Source: CAVVFX01 sp963747535 (GTDB lineage: Bacteria > Acidobacteriota > Terriglobia > Bryobacterales > Bryobacteraceae). From it: a stretch of 64,000 bases of DNA. A model generated the notes under the pieces. That model searched no databases and had not been told where the DNA came from. It was given only the letters and a program-made list of their open reading frames with translations. The stretch's first letter is position 1. Every line of letters starts with the position of its first letter. Below are positions 24,675 to 32,301 of the stretch, in pieces. The position numbers were made by a program, and so were the translations under genes. The stretch covers positions 1,339,006-1,403,005 of the forward strand of contig CAVVFX010000002.1 in assembly GCA_963747535.1 (NCBI GenBank). The letters are read 5' to 3'.

Positions 24675-24929
24675 CTACAAAACTGCGCGCGCTTCGTGAA
24701 CGCCACCGCGTAGCAGCCGTTGCGACTTCTCCGCGTCGATCAGCCACGGAAACTGACGATCCAGGAGCGCGCTTGCCTCTGCCGCTGTCTCGAGCACAGG
24801 CACTGGCATTCTGGCTGCTTTAGGAACTGCGTGCATAGTCCGGTTACGCAGATTCCGTACGCGGGCGCGGCCGCCGCGCGCGCCGATTTTCCGGCATTGT
24901 GTAATCGTCTTGTTGAACAGGATTTGCAT
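24675..24929 (-). CDS. Small basic protein encoded upstream of the integrase
   Basis: This encodes 84 aa. The start is the ATG at 24929, with GGAAGGGA about 6 nt upstream. The N-terminal half, KTITQCRKIGARGGRARVRN, is rich in Arg and Gly; the C-terminal half contains EASALLDRQFPWLIDAEKSQ. From memory, similar small ORFs sit beside integrases in other Solibacter-like genomes, but I have no family name. It could be a DNA-binding accessory such as an excisionase or a regulator of int. Between it and int lies a short direct repeat CTACAAAAC (two units, about 24664-24682). Confidence 0.55.
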   Translation of the reverse strand: MQILFNKTITQCRKIGARGGRARVRNLRNRTMHAVPKAARMPVPVLETAAEASALLDRQFPWLIDAEKSQRLLRGGVHEARAVL

Positions 24930-25168
24930 CGGGCCATCCCTTCCATGACGATTCATTGATCAGATGGCTCAACAGGATCAAGCGCAAGCCAGATAAATTA
25001 TCTTGCTTATGAAGCACATTGCCGGCGACAAAAGCTTTGAGCGCCTTGGATGGGCGAGGTGGTGGTTGTCGCGGTTCGTAGGGATTTCAAGTTATCGACA
25101 GCGCCGTGAACCGAGAACACGGGCTGGAGTATTTCTTTTGCCGCGCCTTGGAAGAGACCACGAGATCT

Positions 25169-28123
25169 CTATTGGACGGTCAGATAGGTCGCCCCGGATG
25201 TGGATGCGCCGCCGACCGAAGCCTGCACCACTTGGTCCCCTGAAACTAACCCGCTGGGAACAACTACGTTCAATTGATACAGCCCCGGGCTGACCAAGCC
25301 AGAGAACTGCACGGTAGCGGCAACTCCGCCGATCGTAACTGCGACAGGGCTAACAGTCGGAGCTGCAAATCCGAAACCAATTCCCGACTCGATTGGAGGG
25401 TTTGTTGGTCCGAATCCTACGCCATATAATTCGACCACTTCGCCGGGCTTAGCTGGGCGCGTGTTGAAACTAAAGTGCCCGGCAGGCCCCGCAAGATCAT
25501 AAGATCCATTGGCATAGTATCCGCTTCCATTTGGAGTGGGAATCACGGCGGCCGCATAGCGGCTGTCGAAAAGCATGAACGAAGGCGCATAGGCAGAGAG
25601 GGTTACCGTCGATGTTGCAGTTCCTAGTGCATTCGTAACAACGACGTTGACAGGACCGGTCACCGTATCGTCCGGCGCTTGGAAGTTGATCTGTGACGGA
25701 CTGACGAACACCAGGTAGGCAAGTTTGCCATCGACGGTCACAGTAACGTTTCCAAGGTCAGTCGGCAAAGCGCCGTTGGTGAAGAACGTGCCGGTGGCCA
25801 GATTACTTCCAAAAATGGAGGCCAAAGACCCTGGCTGGATGACGGAGGTCGCGCTATCGAGAGCAACGACGCCGTTTGCGGCAATCGAGGGGGCGAGGCC
25901 CGGTTGTGCCACCGGAATCAATACATCGGCGATGGTGAGCACGCCCGATCGTGCAACGCCCGGATTCGGCGCTACGGTGAGATTGACAGAACCAGCGCCA
26001 TTGCCGACCGCGTTTCCTGAGTAGGTAATCCACGATGGCATGCCTTGAATCGCCCACGAGCATGATGAACTGACGCTAACAGAGATCGTTATGGCTTGCC
26101 CGGCTTGCTGCGCAGAGATACTCGCTGGGATTACGGTGGCGGCCGGACAAGGCGGGTTGGAAGGTGTCAACAGACGCACCCGGTGGTTGCTTGAGTCGGC
26201 AACATAAACGTTGAAGGATGCATCAACTGCAACGCCGTACGTAAATCCGAAGGATGCGGCGGCCGCCGGCCCGTTGTCAGGTCCGAAACCAAACAGGCCA
26301 TTTCCCGCGATCGTAGTGGTGACTCCATTCGACACTTTGCAGACGACTGAGGCGCCGGTGTTCGCGAAGTAGACGTTGCCGGAAGCATCTACAGTTAAGC
26401 TTCCGGTTCCTTGGAAGGGCGGAGCCGTGCCGCATGCGCCTCCCGTAATCAACGCAACAAAACCGCTCGTGGCCTTCGAAATCGATGTTCCGTTGCCAAC
26501 GTATAGATTTCCGGCGGCGTCGACTGCGACCCCGGCTCCGTCGACAGGCAGCCCCACGGTTGCGATCATTCCATTTGCAACCCTCCTGACTCCATAGCCC
26601 GGAAAGGAGGTCTCCCCGATATAGAGATCGCCGGTCGAGTCGACAGCGACGCCAACGGGAGCAAACAGCGGCTCGCTGGTGGCCGGGACGTTATCCGCGA
26701 TGCCACCTGGACCGCCGTTACCGGCGACGGTCGTGATCACGCCATTTGAGACCTCGCGAACGCGGTTGTTCTTGGTATCCGTGATATAGATGTTGCCCAC
26801 CGAATCGACGGCGGCGCCGGACGGTGAATTAAGCGAGGCCTTTGTGGCCGGCCCATTGTCGCCTGAGAACCCGGCAACACCATTCCCCGCCACGGTGGTA
26901 ATCACACCATTGGAAACCTTGAACACGCAGTGGACGCCGATATCAGTAATGTAGAGATTGCCGGATGAGTCGATGGCAAGGCCATACGGCGAGCCCAGTT
27001 GCGCTCCAGTTGCCGGACCGTTCTCTCCGAAAAAAGACGTGCTCCCTCCGGCGATCGTGTTAATCACACCGCCTAAGACTCTGCGAAGGCGGTTATTGTA
27101 GGAATCCGTAATATAGACGCTCCCGGACGCATCAATCGCGATCCCGCCCGGACCGTAAAGCATCGCGCTGGTTGCCGGTCCGTTGTCGCCGCTGAAGCCC
27201 GCGACGCCAGTCCCGGCGAACGTTGTAATGATTCCTTTAGAAATCCGGCGGATACGGTTGTTCAGTCCGTCCGCAACAAAGAGGTTGCCCGCCGCATCGA
27301 CCGCCACATCGGCTGGACTGAGTTGCGCGTTGATCGCAGGGAAGTTCTCACCGGAAGCGAGGCCACTGCCGTTCCCTGCAACGGTCGTAATGACTCCGTT
27401 CGAAACCTCGCGGAGCCGGTTGTTTCTGGTATCCGCGATATAGAGATTTCCCGCTGCGTCAAACGCGATGCCGCTTGGTGAAAAAGAAGCCTTGGTAGCC
27501 GGTCCGTTGTCGCCGCTGGAAAAAGCATAGCCGTTGCCAGCGAACGTGGTAATGACTCCATTCGACACCTTGCGAACGAGATCGTTGGTCTGCTCAGCTA
27601 TGTAGAGATTGCCCGAGGTGTCAAACGCGACGTCAACCGGGTGGTTCAACTGCGCGTTGGTCGCTGGACCACCGTCGCCACTAAATCCGCGTGTGCTGCC
27701 AGCCACTGTTGTGATCACACCAGCCGATACTTTGCGGATACGATCATTGTTCGAATCGGCGATGTACAGGTTCCCCGTTCGGTCAAACGCGATCCCAACC
27801 GGACTGTTTAGCTGGGCATCGGTCGCCGCACCTCCGTCACCACCGAACCCGGGAATTCCGTTTCCGGCCACTACCGTCAGCACGCTCGATGTCGCGTCTA
27901 CTCGAAGGATGACATTCATGTCCGAATCCGCGATGAATGCATTTCCGGAACTGTCAACCGCTACGCGGTATGGGGAGAAGCGCGCCGATGTGGCGGGAAT
28001 GTCGTTTGGGACCCCTCCTCCGGCTACCGAGTGAACCGTGTAAGTCTGACCAAGCGCCAAGCCAGCGCACAATACCCCGAGCGGAAGCCGGGCAGCAACC
28101 GCACGGAGACCAGGGCTTTTCAT
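25169..28123 (-). CDS. Secreted NHL-repeat protein with Solibacter C-terminal domain
   Basis: This encodes 984 aa with a signal peptide (LPLGVLCAGLALGQ). About ten NHL repeats follow to residue ~650, each of the form 'xITTVAGNG...FSGDNGPATxAxLxxPxGxAxDxxGNLYIADxxNNRIRxVS'; they form one or two beta-propellers. After NPPCPAATV comes a BACON-like segment (SVSSSCSWAIQGMPSWITYSG). The C-terminus is the roughly 230-aa domain named for Solibacter (TIGR03437 type): GSLASIFGSNLATGT, PSQINFQAPDDTVTGPVNVVV, KPGEVVELYGVGFGPT and SPGLYQLNVVVPSGLVSGDQ. It is exported, probably surface-bound; a ligand is not known. It occupies a third of the integrative element, which is unusual cargo. Confidence 0.9.
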   Translation of the reverse strand: MKSPGLRAVAARLPLGVLCAGLALGQTYTVHSVAGGGVPNDIPATSARFSPYRVAVDSSGNAFIADSDMNVILRVDATSSVLTVVAGNGIPGFGGDGGAATDAQLNSPVGIAFDRTGNLYIADSNNDRIRKVSAGVITTVAGSTRGFSGDGGPATNAQLNHPVDVAFDTSGNLYIAEQTNDLVRKVSNGVITTFAGNGYAFSSGDNGPATKASFSPSGIAFDAAGNLYIADTRNNRLREVSNGVITTVAGNGSGLASGENFPAINAQLSPADVAVDAAGNLFVADGLNNRIRRISKGIITTFAGTGVAGFSGDNGPATSAMLYGPGGIAIDASGSVYITDSYNNRLRRVLGGVINTIAGGSTSFFGENGPATGAQLGSPYGLAIDSSGNLYITDIGVHCVFKVSNGVITTVAGNGVAGFSGDNGPATKASLNSPSGAAVDSVGNIYITDTKNNRVREVSNGVITTVAGNGGPGGIADNVPATSEPLFAPVGVAVDSTGDLYIGETSFPGYGVRRVANGMIATVGLPVDGAGVAVDAAGNLYVGNGTSISKATSGFVALITGGACGTAPPFQGTGSLTVDASGNVYFANTGASVVCKVSNGVTTTIAGNGLFGFGPDNGPAAAASFGFTYGVAVDASFNVYVADSSNHRVRLLTPSNPPCPAATVIPASISAQQAGQAITISVSVSSSCSWAIQGMPSWITYSGNAVGNGAGSVNLTVAPNPGVARSGVLTIADVLIPVAQPGLAPSIAANGVVALDSATSVIQPGSLASIFGSNLATGTFFTNGALPTDLGNVTVTVDGKLAYLVFVSPSQINFQAPDDTVTGPVNVVVTNALGTATSTVTLSAYAPSFMLFDSRYAAAVIPTPNGSGYYANGSYDLAGPAGHFSFNTRPAKPGEVVELYGVGFGPTNPPIESGIGFGFAAPTVSPVAVTIGGVAATVQFSGLVSPGLYQLNVVVPSGLVSGDQVVQASVGGASTSGATYLTVQ

Positions 28124-28290
28124 GCCACAGCCATACTATCACCAGCGCGGTAGCCTGTGAGATTACTTCGGACAACCAGATCTCATTCGTGCCTCCAAAA
28201 TGGGGAGCCCTCCTTGGATGAGAATTGCGAGCCAGGTTCTCACTCATCCAATTGCTGCCATGGTAGTGCCGACTCAATCAGAATCAGAAA

Positions 28291-28322
28291 GGCCCGCAGA
28301 GATGGAACGAACTCCGCGGGCC
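28291..28322 (-). terminator. Rho-independent terminator after the HEAGH gene
   Basis: On the minus strand, GGCCCGCGGAG and CTCTGCGGGCC form an 11-bp stem with one mismatch around a 10-nt loop, followed by TTTCTGATT. It lies 9 bp after the end of the HEAGH reading frame. Confidence 0.7.
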
Positions 28323-28330
28323 AAGGCAAC

Positions 28331-28861
28331 TTAGACGGTATCAGGCGTAATAGCGGACTCTGTCGGATGCCGTTCCTGCCAACTCAAAGCCTCAAGTATC
28401 GATTCTCCGCGTAGCGGCATCCAGCGATCCAGGAGTTCCTGAGCGCGGTCACGTCGAACGGTACGGGTGGTTCGGATTTCCGAAGCCAGCATCTTTACAG
28501 CTAACCAGTGTCGGTCGAGGATATCATCGGTCCTCAGCCAGAGAGTACGCAAGTATCGCAGCCACCCGGTCATCCCCACCGAAAGTTGGGCGAAAGCGGT
28601 TGCCTTGCGAAAGTCAGGCAGGAGTTCGTCGAAACGTTCGAAGGTTGGATGATCGGGTGCCTCCTTTAGCAACGCAGTATTGGAGTGTTCGGCGATGCCA
28701 CGGCAACCGTTTGTCGTCGTTTCGATTGCTGCGCCGTTTTGGTGACGACCGACAGCAACCGCAGCGACAACATGTCCGGCTTCGTGGATGGAAACCAGTT
28801 CTTCGGGATCGTGCCGTCGCCGCCCGTTGGCTCCGGAGATGCCACCGGTTCGGGTTCGCAA
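28331..28861 (-). CDS. HEAGH-motif protein (putative zinc metallopeptidase C-terminal part)
   Basis: This encodes up to 176 aa. The key feature is ELVSIHEAGHVVAAVAVGR, the zinc-binding HExxH motif in the HEAGH form used by the FtsH (M41) family and relatives. Downstream, DDILDRHWLAVKMLASEI is similar to the helical segment after HEAGH in plasmid- and element-borne M41-like proteins. No AAA+ ATPase domain is present. The first codon (TTG at 28861) has no good ribosome-binding site, and the frame overlaps the end of the upstream 294-aa ORF by 196 bp. I think the two ORFs are one gene split by a single-base change at about 28790-28860. Confidence 0.55.
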   Translation of the reverse strand: MRTRTGGISGANGRRRHDPEELVSIHEAGHVVAAVAVGRHQNGAAIETTTNGCRGIAEHSNTALLKEAPDHPTFERFDELLPDFRKATAFAQLSVGMTGWLRYLRTLWLRTDDILDRHWLAVKMLASEIRTTRTVRRDRAQELLDRWMPLRGESILEALSWQERHPTESAITPDTV

Positions 28862-29550
28862 ACTCGCGCCGACTCGGGCTCTTTTACCGGTTCAACATCG
28901 GTACTCCAGACGTCTTCCTCGAAATCGTAGCGCGCCTCCGCCACGACCTCTTGCTGCATGGGCCAAAACCTCTCAGTGAAGGCCACTTCAAGAAGTTCCA
29001 GGCGCCGCAGCCCGAAGAGCCATTTTCTGTTGAATGTCTCCTTCAGCAATTCATCCGCGTGGCGTTCGAATTCGCAGACGGCTTCGGTAGGCGGAGTGGC
29101 CTTTTCCAACAACAGATCACCATAAGCGGCGAGCGCGGCAAAGAGAAACTGCCGAACGTAGGTCTCCAGAGACAGAACGATGGCGAGGTCATCGCGGCGC
29201 TCCGTTTGTGCCTCGCCGGATGCGCTGACGGACAAGGTCACCGACTGTGGTGGATTCTCCCGGTTGACCGCTTCCCAAATTCCAAAGTCCATCCGGAAAC
29301 GTTCCTCCACCCGTGCCCGTTCGTGCTGATACCCGGCCTCCGGAGTTGGGAATGTGTAATTGGGAATGAAGAGGTCGGGTACCTCGTCGTGGCCGTTGGC
29401 GGGCGTGGGATGCTCCCCCTGATCTTTTCCGTTCGAGCCTGATGAGCCCATCGGTCCGTACACGATCCTCTGAGGTGGATTGCCGCCAACCGGGCAGGAT
29501 CCCCGGCTTGTCGCCCCGTCGAGCCAGGCGGCCAACCCCAACCATAACAT
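28666..29550 (-). CDS. Hypothetical protein, probable N-terminal part of the HEAGH gene
   Basis: This encodes up to 294 aa; a start at 29451 (MGSSGSNGKDQGEHPTP) is also possible. The middle is helical and acidic: ARVEERFRMDFGIWEAVN, VLSLETYVRQFLFAALAAYGDLLLEKA, EFERHADELLKETFNRKWL, RRLELLEVAFTERFWPMQQEV. Then comes a low-complexity, proline- and glutamate-rich linker (EPVKEPESARVCEPEPVASP). The last ~65 residues are probably not native, because the HEAGH domain lies in another frame over the same DNA. I do not recognise the family. It is divergent from the nucleotidyltransferase gene, 60 bp away. Confidence 0.5.
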   Translation of the reverse strand: MLWLGLAAWLDGATSRGSCPVGGNPPQRIVYGPMGSSGSNGKDQGEHPTPANGHDEVPDLFIPNYTFPTPEAGYQHERARVEERFRMDFGIWEAVNRENPPQSVTLSVSASGEAQTERRDDLAIVLSLETYVRQFLFAALAAYGDLLLEKATPPTEAVCEFERHADELLKETFNRKWLFGLRRLELLEVAFTERFWPMQQEVVAEARYDFEEDVWSTDVEPVKEPESARVCEPEPVASPEPTGGDGTIPKNWFPSTKPDMLSLRLLSVVTKTAQQSKRRQTVAVASPNTPILRC

Positions 29551-29610
29551 GCTGCTCTTCGCGTCCGGCTAAGAGGGCCGTTTGTGGCAAACTGGTGAGA
29601 GAAGGATTAC

Positions 29611-29925
29611 ATGCGGACGGAGATTCCCATTCCGACAGAGCGAATCGAGGAGTTTTGCCGCCGGTGGAAGATCTCCGGACTGCGCGTGTTCGGATCTGCG
29701 TTGCGCGAGGACTTCCGTCCGGACAGCGATCTGGACTTGCTGGTCAACTTTGCCCCGGACGCAGACTGGAGTCTGATGGATCACGTCGCAATGGAAGAGG
29801 AACTCACCGGGATCGTCGGGCGTAAGGTAGACCTTGTGTCGCAGCGCGCGATCGAGCGGAGTTCTAATTGGATACGGCGCAAGGCCATCCTGGAGAGTGC
29901 GGAGCCATACTTTGCTCCGCGATGA
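29611..29925 (+). CDS. mntA: MNT-type nucleotidyltransferase antitoxin
   Basis: This encodes 104 aa. It is a minimal nucleotidyltransferase with the signature GSALREDFRPDSDLDLLV (GSx10DxD), which provides the metal-binding aspartates, and a third acidic position in GRKVDLVSQRAIE. In MNT-HEPN modules this protein neutralises the HEPN RNase, in studied cases by AMP-ylating a tyrosine near its active site. The gene overlaps the HEPN gene by 14 nt. Start ATG at 29611; the GAGAAGGA upstream is a good ribosome-binding site. Confidence 0.88.
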   Translation: MRTEIPIPTERIEEFCRRWKISGLRVFGSALREDFRPDSDLDLLVNFAPDADWSLMDHVAMEEELTGIVGRKVDLVSQRAIERSSNWIRRKAILESAEPYFAPR

Positions 29926-30250
29926 CGCGCATCTTCTAGACATCGTCAAAGCCGCGCGCCTGGCCATCGAATTCAAAGGTCCCTCGGACAAGGCGGAGTT
30001 CCTCCAAGATGCAAAGACGCAATCGGCGGTTCTACACCAACTGCTAATCATTGGGGAAGCGGTCAAGAGAATGTCGCCGGAATTCCGGGCGGCGCATCCA
30101 GAAGTGCCCTGGAGGCTGATTGCCGGAACCCGTGACAAGCTCATCCATTTCTATGAGGGCGTGGACCTGGAGGAGGTCTGGAAAATGGTGACCGCGGATC
30201 TGCCCGAACTTATCCGGCTGATTGAACACTTGGCCTCGGATACGCATTGA
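29912..30250 (+). CDS. hepT: HEPN-domain toxin RNase (HepT-like, DUF86)
   Basis: This encodes 112 aa from a TTG start at 29912, chosen because DUF86 proteins begin 'MRDDAxLLDI' and this reads LLRDDAHLLDIVKAARLA. A GTG five codons upstream is an alternative. The protein is all-helical, with the RNase motif RDKLIHFYEGVD (R-x4-H-x-Y) near residue 80. The usual Asn after the Arg is Asp here. The Tyr that MNT partners modify is kept. It makes a type VII toxin-antitoxin pair with the upstream gene, probably stabilising the integrative element or acting in defence. Confidence 0.88.
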   Translation: MLRDDAHLLDIVKAARLAIEFKGPSDKAEFLQDAKTQSAVLHQLLIIGEAVKRMSPEFRAAHPEVPWRLIAGTRDKLIHFYEGVDLEEVWKMVTADLPELIRLIEHLASDTH

Positions 30251-30429
30251 AATCGGCGAGCCAGAGCACGCGCCGCACGTAAGATCCACGATAGATCTAC
30301 CGGTATGTGGGCCATCGGCATAATGAGGCGAATCGACGTGCACACAAGTTCCACGCTGAGGCGCAGCGGCTGGCAGTAGGTATCGCAGGCTTGGAGTCAC
30401 GAGTTGGGTAGGACCTCTCACTCAGGCGG

Positions 30430-31578
30430 ATGGCCAACCCGGTTGTCGGGCCGCATCAGGGTCGAGTGGGCGTTCACCGAAAGTTGCCCCCTGCCAAGGG
30501 CCACTGTGCTACCGTCGAAATTGTGTTCTCCGATCTGTGGCAGGCGATCGAGTACTCAGCTGGTCTGCGGTTTCGAACACGCCTTGCGGCGGCCGTGCTA
30601 TTCGGCGCAACAGCGGCTCTCGTCTGTACCCCAGCAAGTGCGCAGAGGTGGAAGGCTCCATTGCCCGTTCCCGATCAATTCCATATCGGGCGACGGACGT
30701 TCTTCGATATAGGACCGCCATTCGAGTTCTACGAAATCTTCTCTGTGCACTCGGCCGCTAACGGCAGCACCTTGGTGGAGCGAATCCAAGTCACACCGCC
30801 CGGCGACGTGTGTACGCAGCCAGCTACTATTGCAGTTGTGATGGGCTCGATTCGCGAGAGCGTTGCCGACCTGCTGGGCGGCACGAATCCTTGCAGTATT
30901 CCCGAGAAGGACCTGCGTCGAGAACTGAAGCGATGTAAGAGATGCCTTGTTTTCAGCGGTGCCGACGTTGTATTGCAGGTTAGGTGTGGGCAAGAAAGCC
31001 GCCGTATTCGAATGGACATATTAGATCGGGATATGTTCGATCCACATCCAGTCACACCCGAGCACACTTCGTGGACGATGGATCTCTTGGGCCGATTGGA
31101 CCGGGTACTGGGCTCGACCATCATGGATCGCCCCGCCTTTACGGTATCTGAAGCGCTGCGACCACCGTCAAGGCATCACACCAGCCCCCTCCTGGGGGAA
31201 TTAGAGAAGGGAACGCTCGATTCTCTTTTTGACAGAGGTTCGCAAACGCCTTCTGAGTTGTTCCGCCAAGCTCAAAATCCACCGCCGGGTCCGACAGTGG
31301 AGTTGACAAACATCTCTCCGTTTCGACCAGTTGTCTACGAACTCCCTAAATACCCGCCTCTCGCGCGGGCTGCGCACGTCGGCGATCAAGTGAGGCTAAC
31401 TGTCGTGGTCCAGACCGACGGCCATACGTCGCCCCCGAATTTCCTGAGCGGAAACCCACTACTCCGGGGAGCGGTTGCCGCCAGCGTTGCCAGTTGGAGG
31501 TTTGCGCCGGAAGCCGTGGGGCGAGAGATGCAAGTAACAATTGAATTCAAGATGAATTGCCCGTCCATTCACCCGTGA
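30430..31578 (+). CDS. Secreted protein with TonB-C-like domain
   Basis: This encodes 382 aa from the ATG at 30430. The signal peptide RTRLAAAVLFGATAALVCTP sits at residues about 50-72, so a downstream start is likely, for example GTG at 30523. The middle has several cysteines (VCTQPATIAVV, NPCSIPEKDLRRELKRCKRC, VRCGQESRRIRMDI). The last ~90 residues, YPPLARAAHVGDQVRLTVVV and later AVAASVASWRFAPE, match the TonB C-terminal fold found as a stand-alone domain in many acidobacterial exported proteins ('YPxxAxxAxxxGxVxLxxxVxxDG'). It lacks the proline-rich linker and membrane anchor of an energy transducer. Its role is unknown. It is the last gene of the element. Confidence 0.65.
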   Translation: MANPVVGPHQGRVGVHRKLPPAKGHCATVEIVFSDLWQAIEYSAGLRFRTRLAAAVLFGATAALVCTPASAQRWKAPLPVPDQFHIGRRTFFDIGPPFEFYEIFSVHSAANGSTLVERIQVTPPGDVCTQPATIAVVMGSIRESVADLLGGTNPCSIPEKDLRRELKRCKRCLVFSGADVVLQVRCGQESRRIRMDILDRDMFDPHPVTPEHTSWTMDLLGRLDRVLGSTIMDRPAFTVSEALRPPSRHHTSPLLGELEKGTLDSLFDRGSQTPSELFRQAQNPPPGPTVELTNISPFRPVVYELPKYPPLARAAHVGDQVRLTVVVQTDGHTSPPNFLSGNPLLRGAVAASVASWRFAPEAVGREMQVTIEFKMNCPSIHP

Positions 31579-31964
31579 CCTCCCGACGTCGCGAGAGCAA
31601 TGCTGTAGAGTCCCTAGGATCGAAAATCAGCTTTCTTGACGGCAGATGGTCGCGGCGCTCCTGATCCATTTCTTGGCCTGCATGGATCGGACCTCTCGCT
31701 CTGCTTATTGTGCCTGCGGTTCCCCGTTGTGGACCTTACGCCGTGGCTTTTCGACGTGTAAGTCCGGATCTACCGGAATCAGCTACGCGTTCTTCCTCGG
31801 AAAACTGTGCCCATTTTTGTGCCCACTCCACACATAGAAGCATTACCCGCAATTGCGAGTACCGGCGCACGGAAGGCCCGGAAGCCTTTGGAAACTCGCA
31901 ACATAGCATAATGGTGCGCAATCCTTGCGTGCCCATGCTAAGTCTTTGATATTGCGTGGGTTAA
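31579..31964. other. Non-coding right end of the integrative element
   Basis: No gene is supported in these 386 bases. They contain the right arm-like repeat (31804-31828) and lead into the right attachment site. A short minus-strand ORF crossing the tRNA copy is an artefact of tRNA sequence. Confidence 0.6.
31804..31828. repeat. Arm-like repeat near the right end of the element
   Basis: This 25-bp motif has two mismatches to 23422-23446 in the integrase gene and the same orientation, 136 bp inside the right attachment core. It is a candidate integrase arm-type site. Confidence 0.6.
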
Positions 31965-32015
31965 TGCCTCCGGAGCAAAAGGCCGTAGGTTCGAATCCTA
32001 CCGGGCGTACCAATT
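31965..32015. repeat. attR: 51-bp copy of the tRNA-Arg 3' end
   Basis: It is identical to 23307-23357 for 51 bases; the flanking bases differ on both sides. It contains only the anticodon-to-3' part, so it is not a functional tRNA. Confidence 0.93.
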
Positions 32016-32301
32016 TTAGAATCAACAACTTACAAGTTTAGCTACAGGGTTGTCGTAGCCTGAAGCAAACATTCTATTCTTGGTCCAGATCGCTACGACA
32101 ACAGCGACAAAGCAAAAGATCTAACGGTCCTGTAGATCGAAACCCCGCCATCTGATAGCCTGTTTTCGGTCGATCCGTCTCCAGAACTACTCAAAATACG
32201 CTCTCCGTTCCGTCTCGCCGCTCCATTCCTAACCGGCACGTTCACGGCTCACACGGGAACTTGCTCACACCCACCGGCCAACCAGATCGGTGCCGATCTG
32301 C

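Larger units (their letters stand above)
23307..32015. mobile_element. Integrative element inserted in tRNA-Arg(CCG)
   Basis: It is bounded by exact 51-bp repeats, with a tyrosine integrase gene directly beside the tRNA-proximal one. Element length between repeat ends is 8658 bp. Cargo in order: integrase, 84-aa basic protein, NHL-repeat/TIGR03437 protein, a broken HEAGH-motif gene, a nucleotidyltransferase-HEPN pair and a secreted TonB-C-like protein. No conjugation, replication or phage structural genes are present, so it would have to be mobilised by helpers or is a reduced island. A 25-bp motif near each end may be an integrase arm site. Confidence 0.9.

Noticed and set aside
27000..28000. 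Regular DNA repeats resembling a CRISPR or satellite array
   Set aside because: The periodicity comes from NHL repeats of the encoded protein; units differ in sequence and spacing. No CRISPR array is seen in the window.
31843..32028. Minus-strand ORF with the phrase RPVGFEPTAFCSGG
   Set aside because: This is the well-known translation artefact of a tRNA 3' region, here the attR copy of tRNA-Arg.
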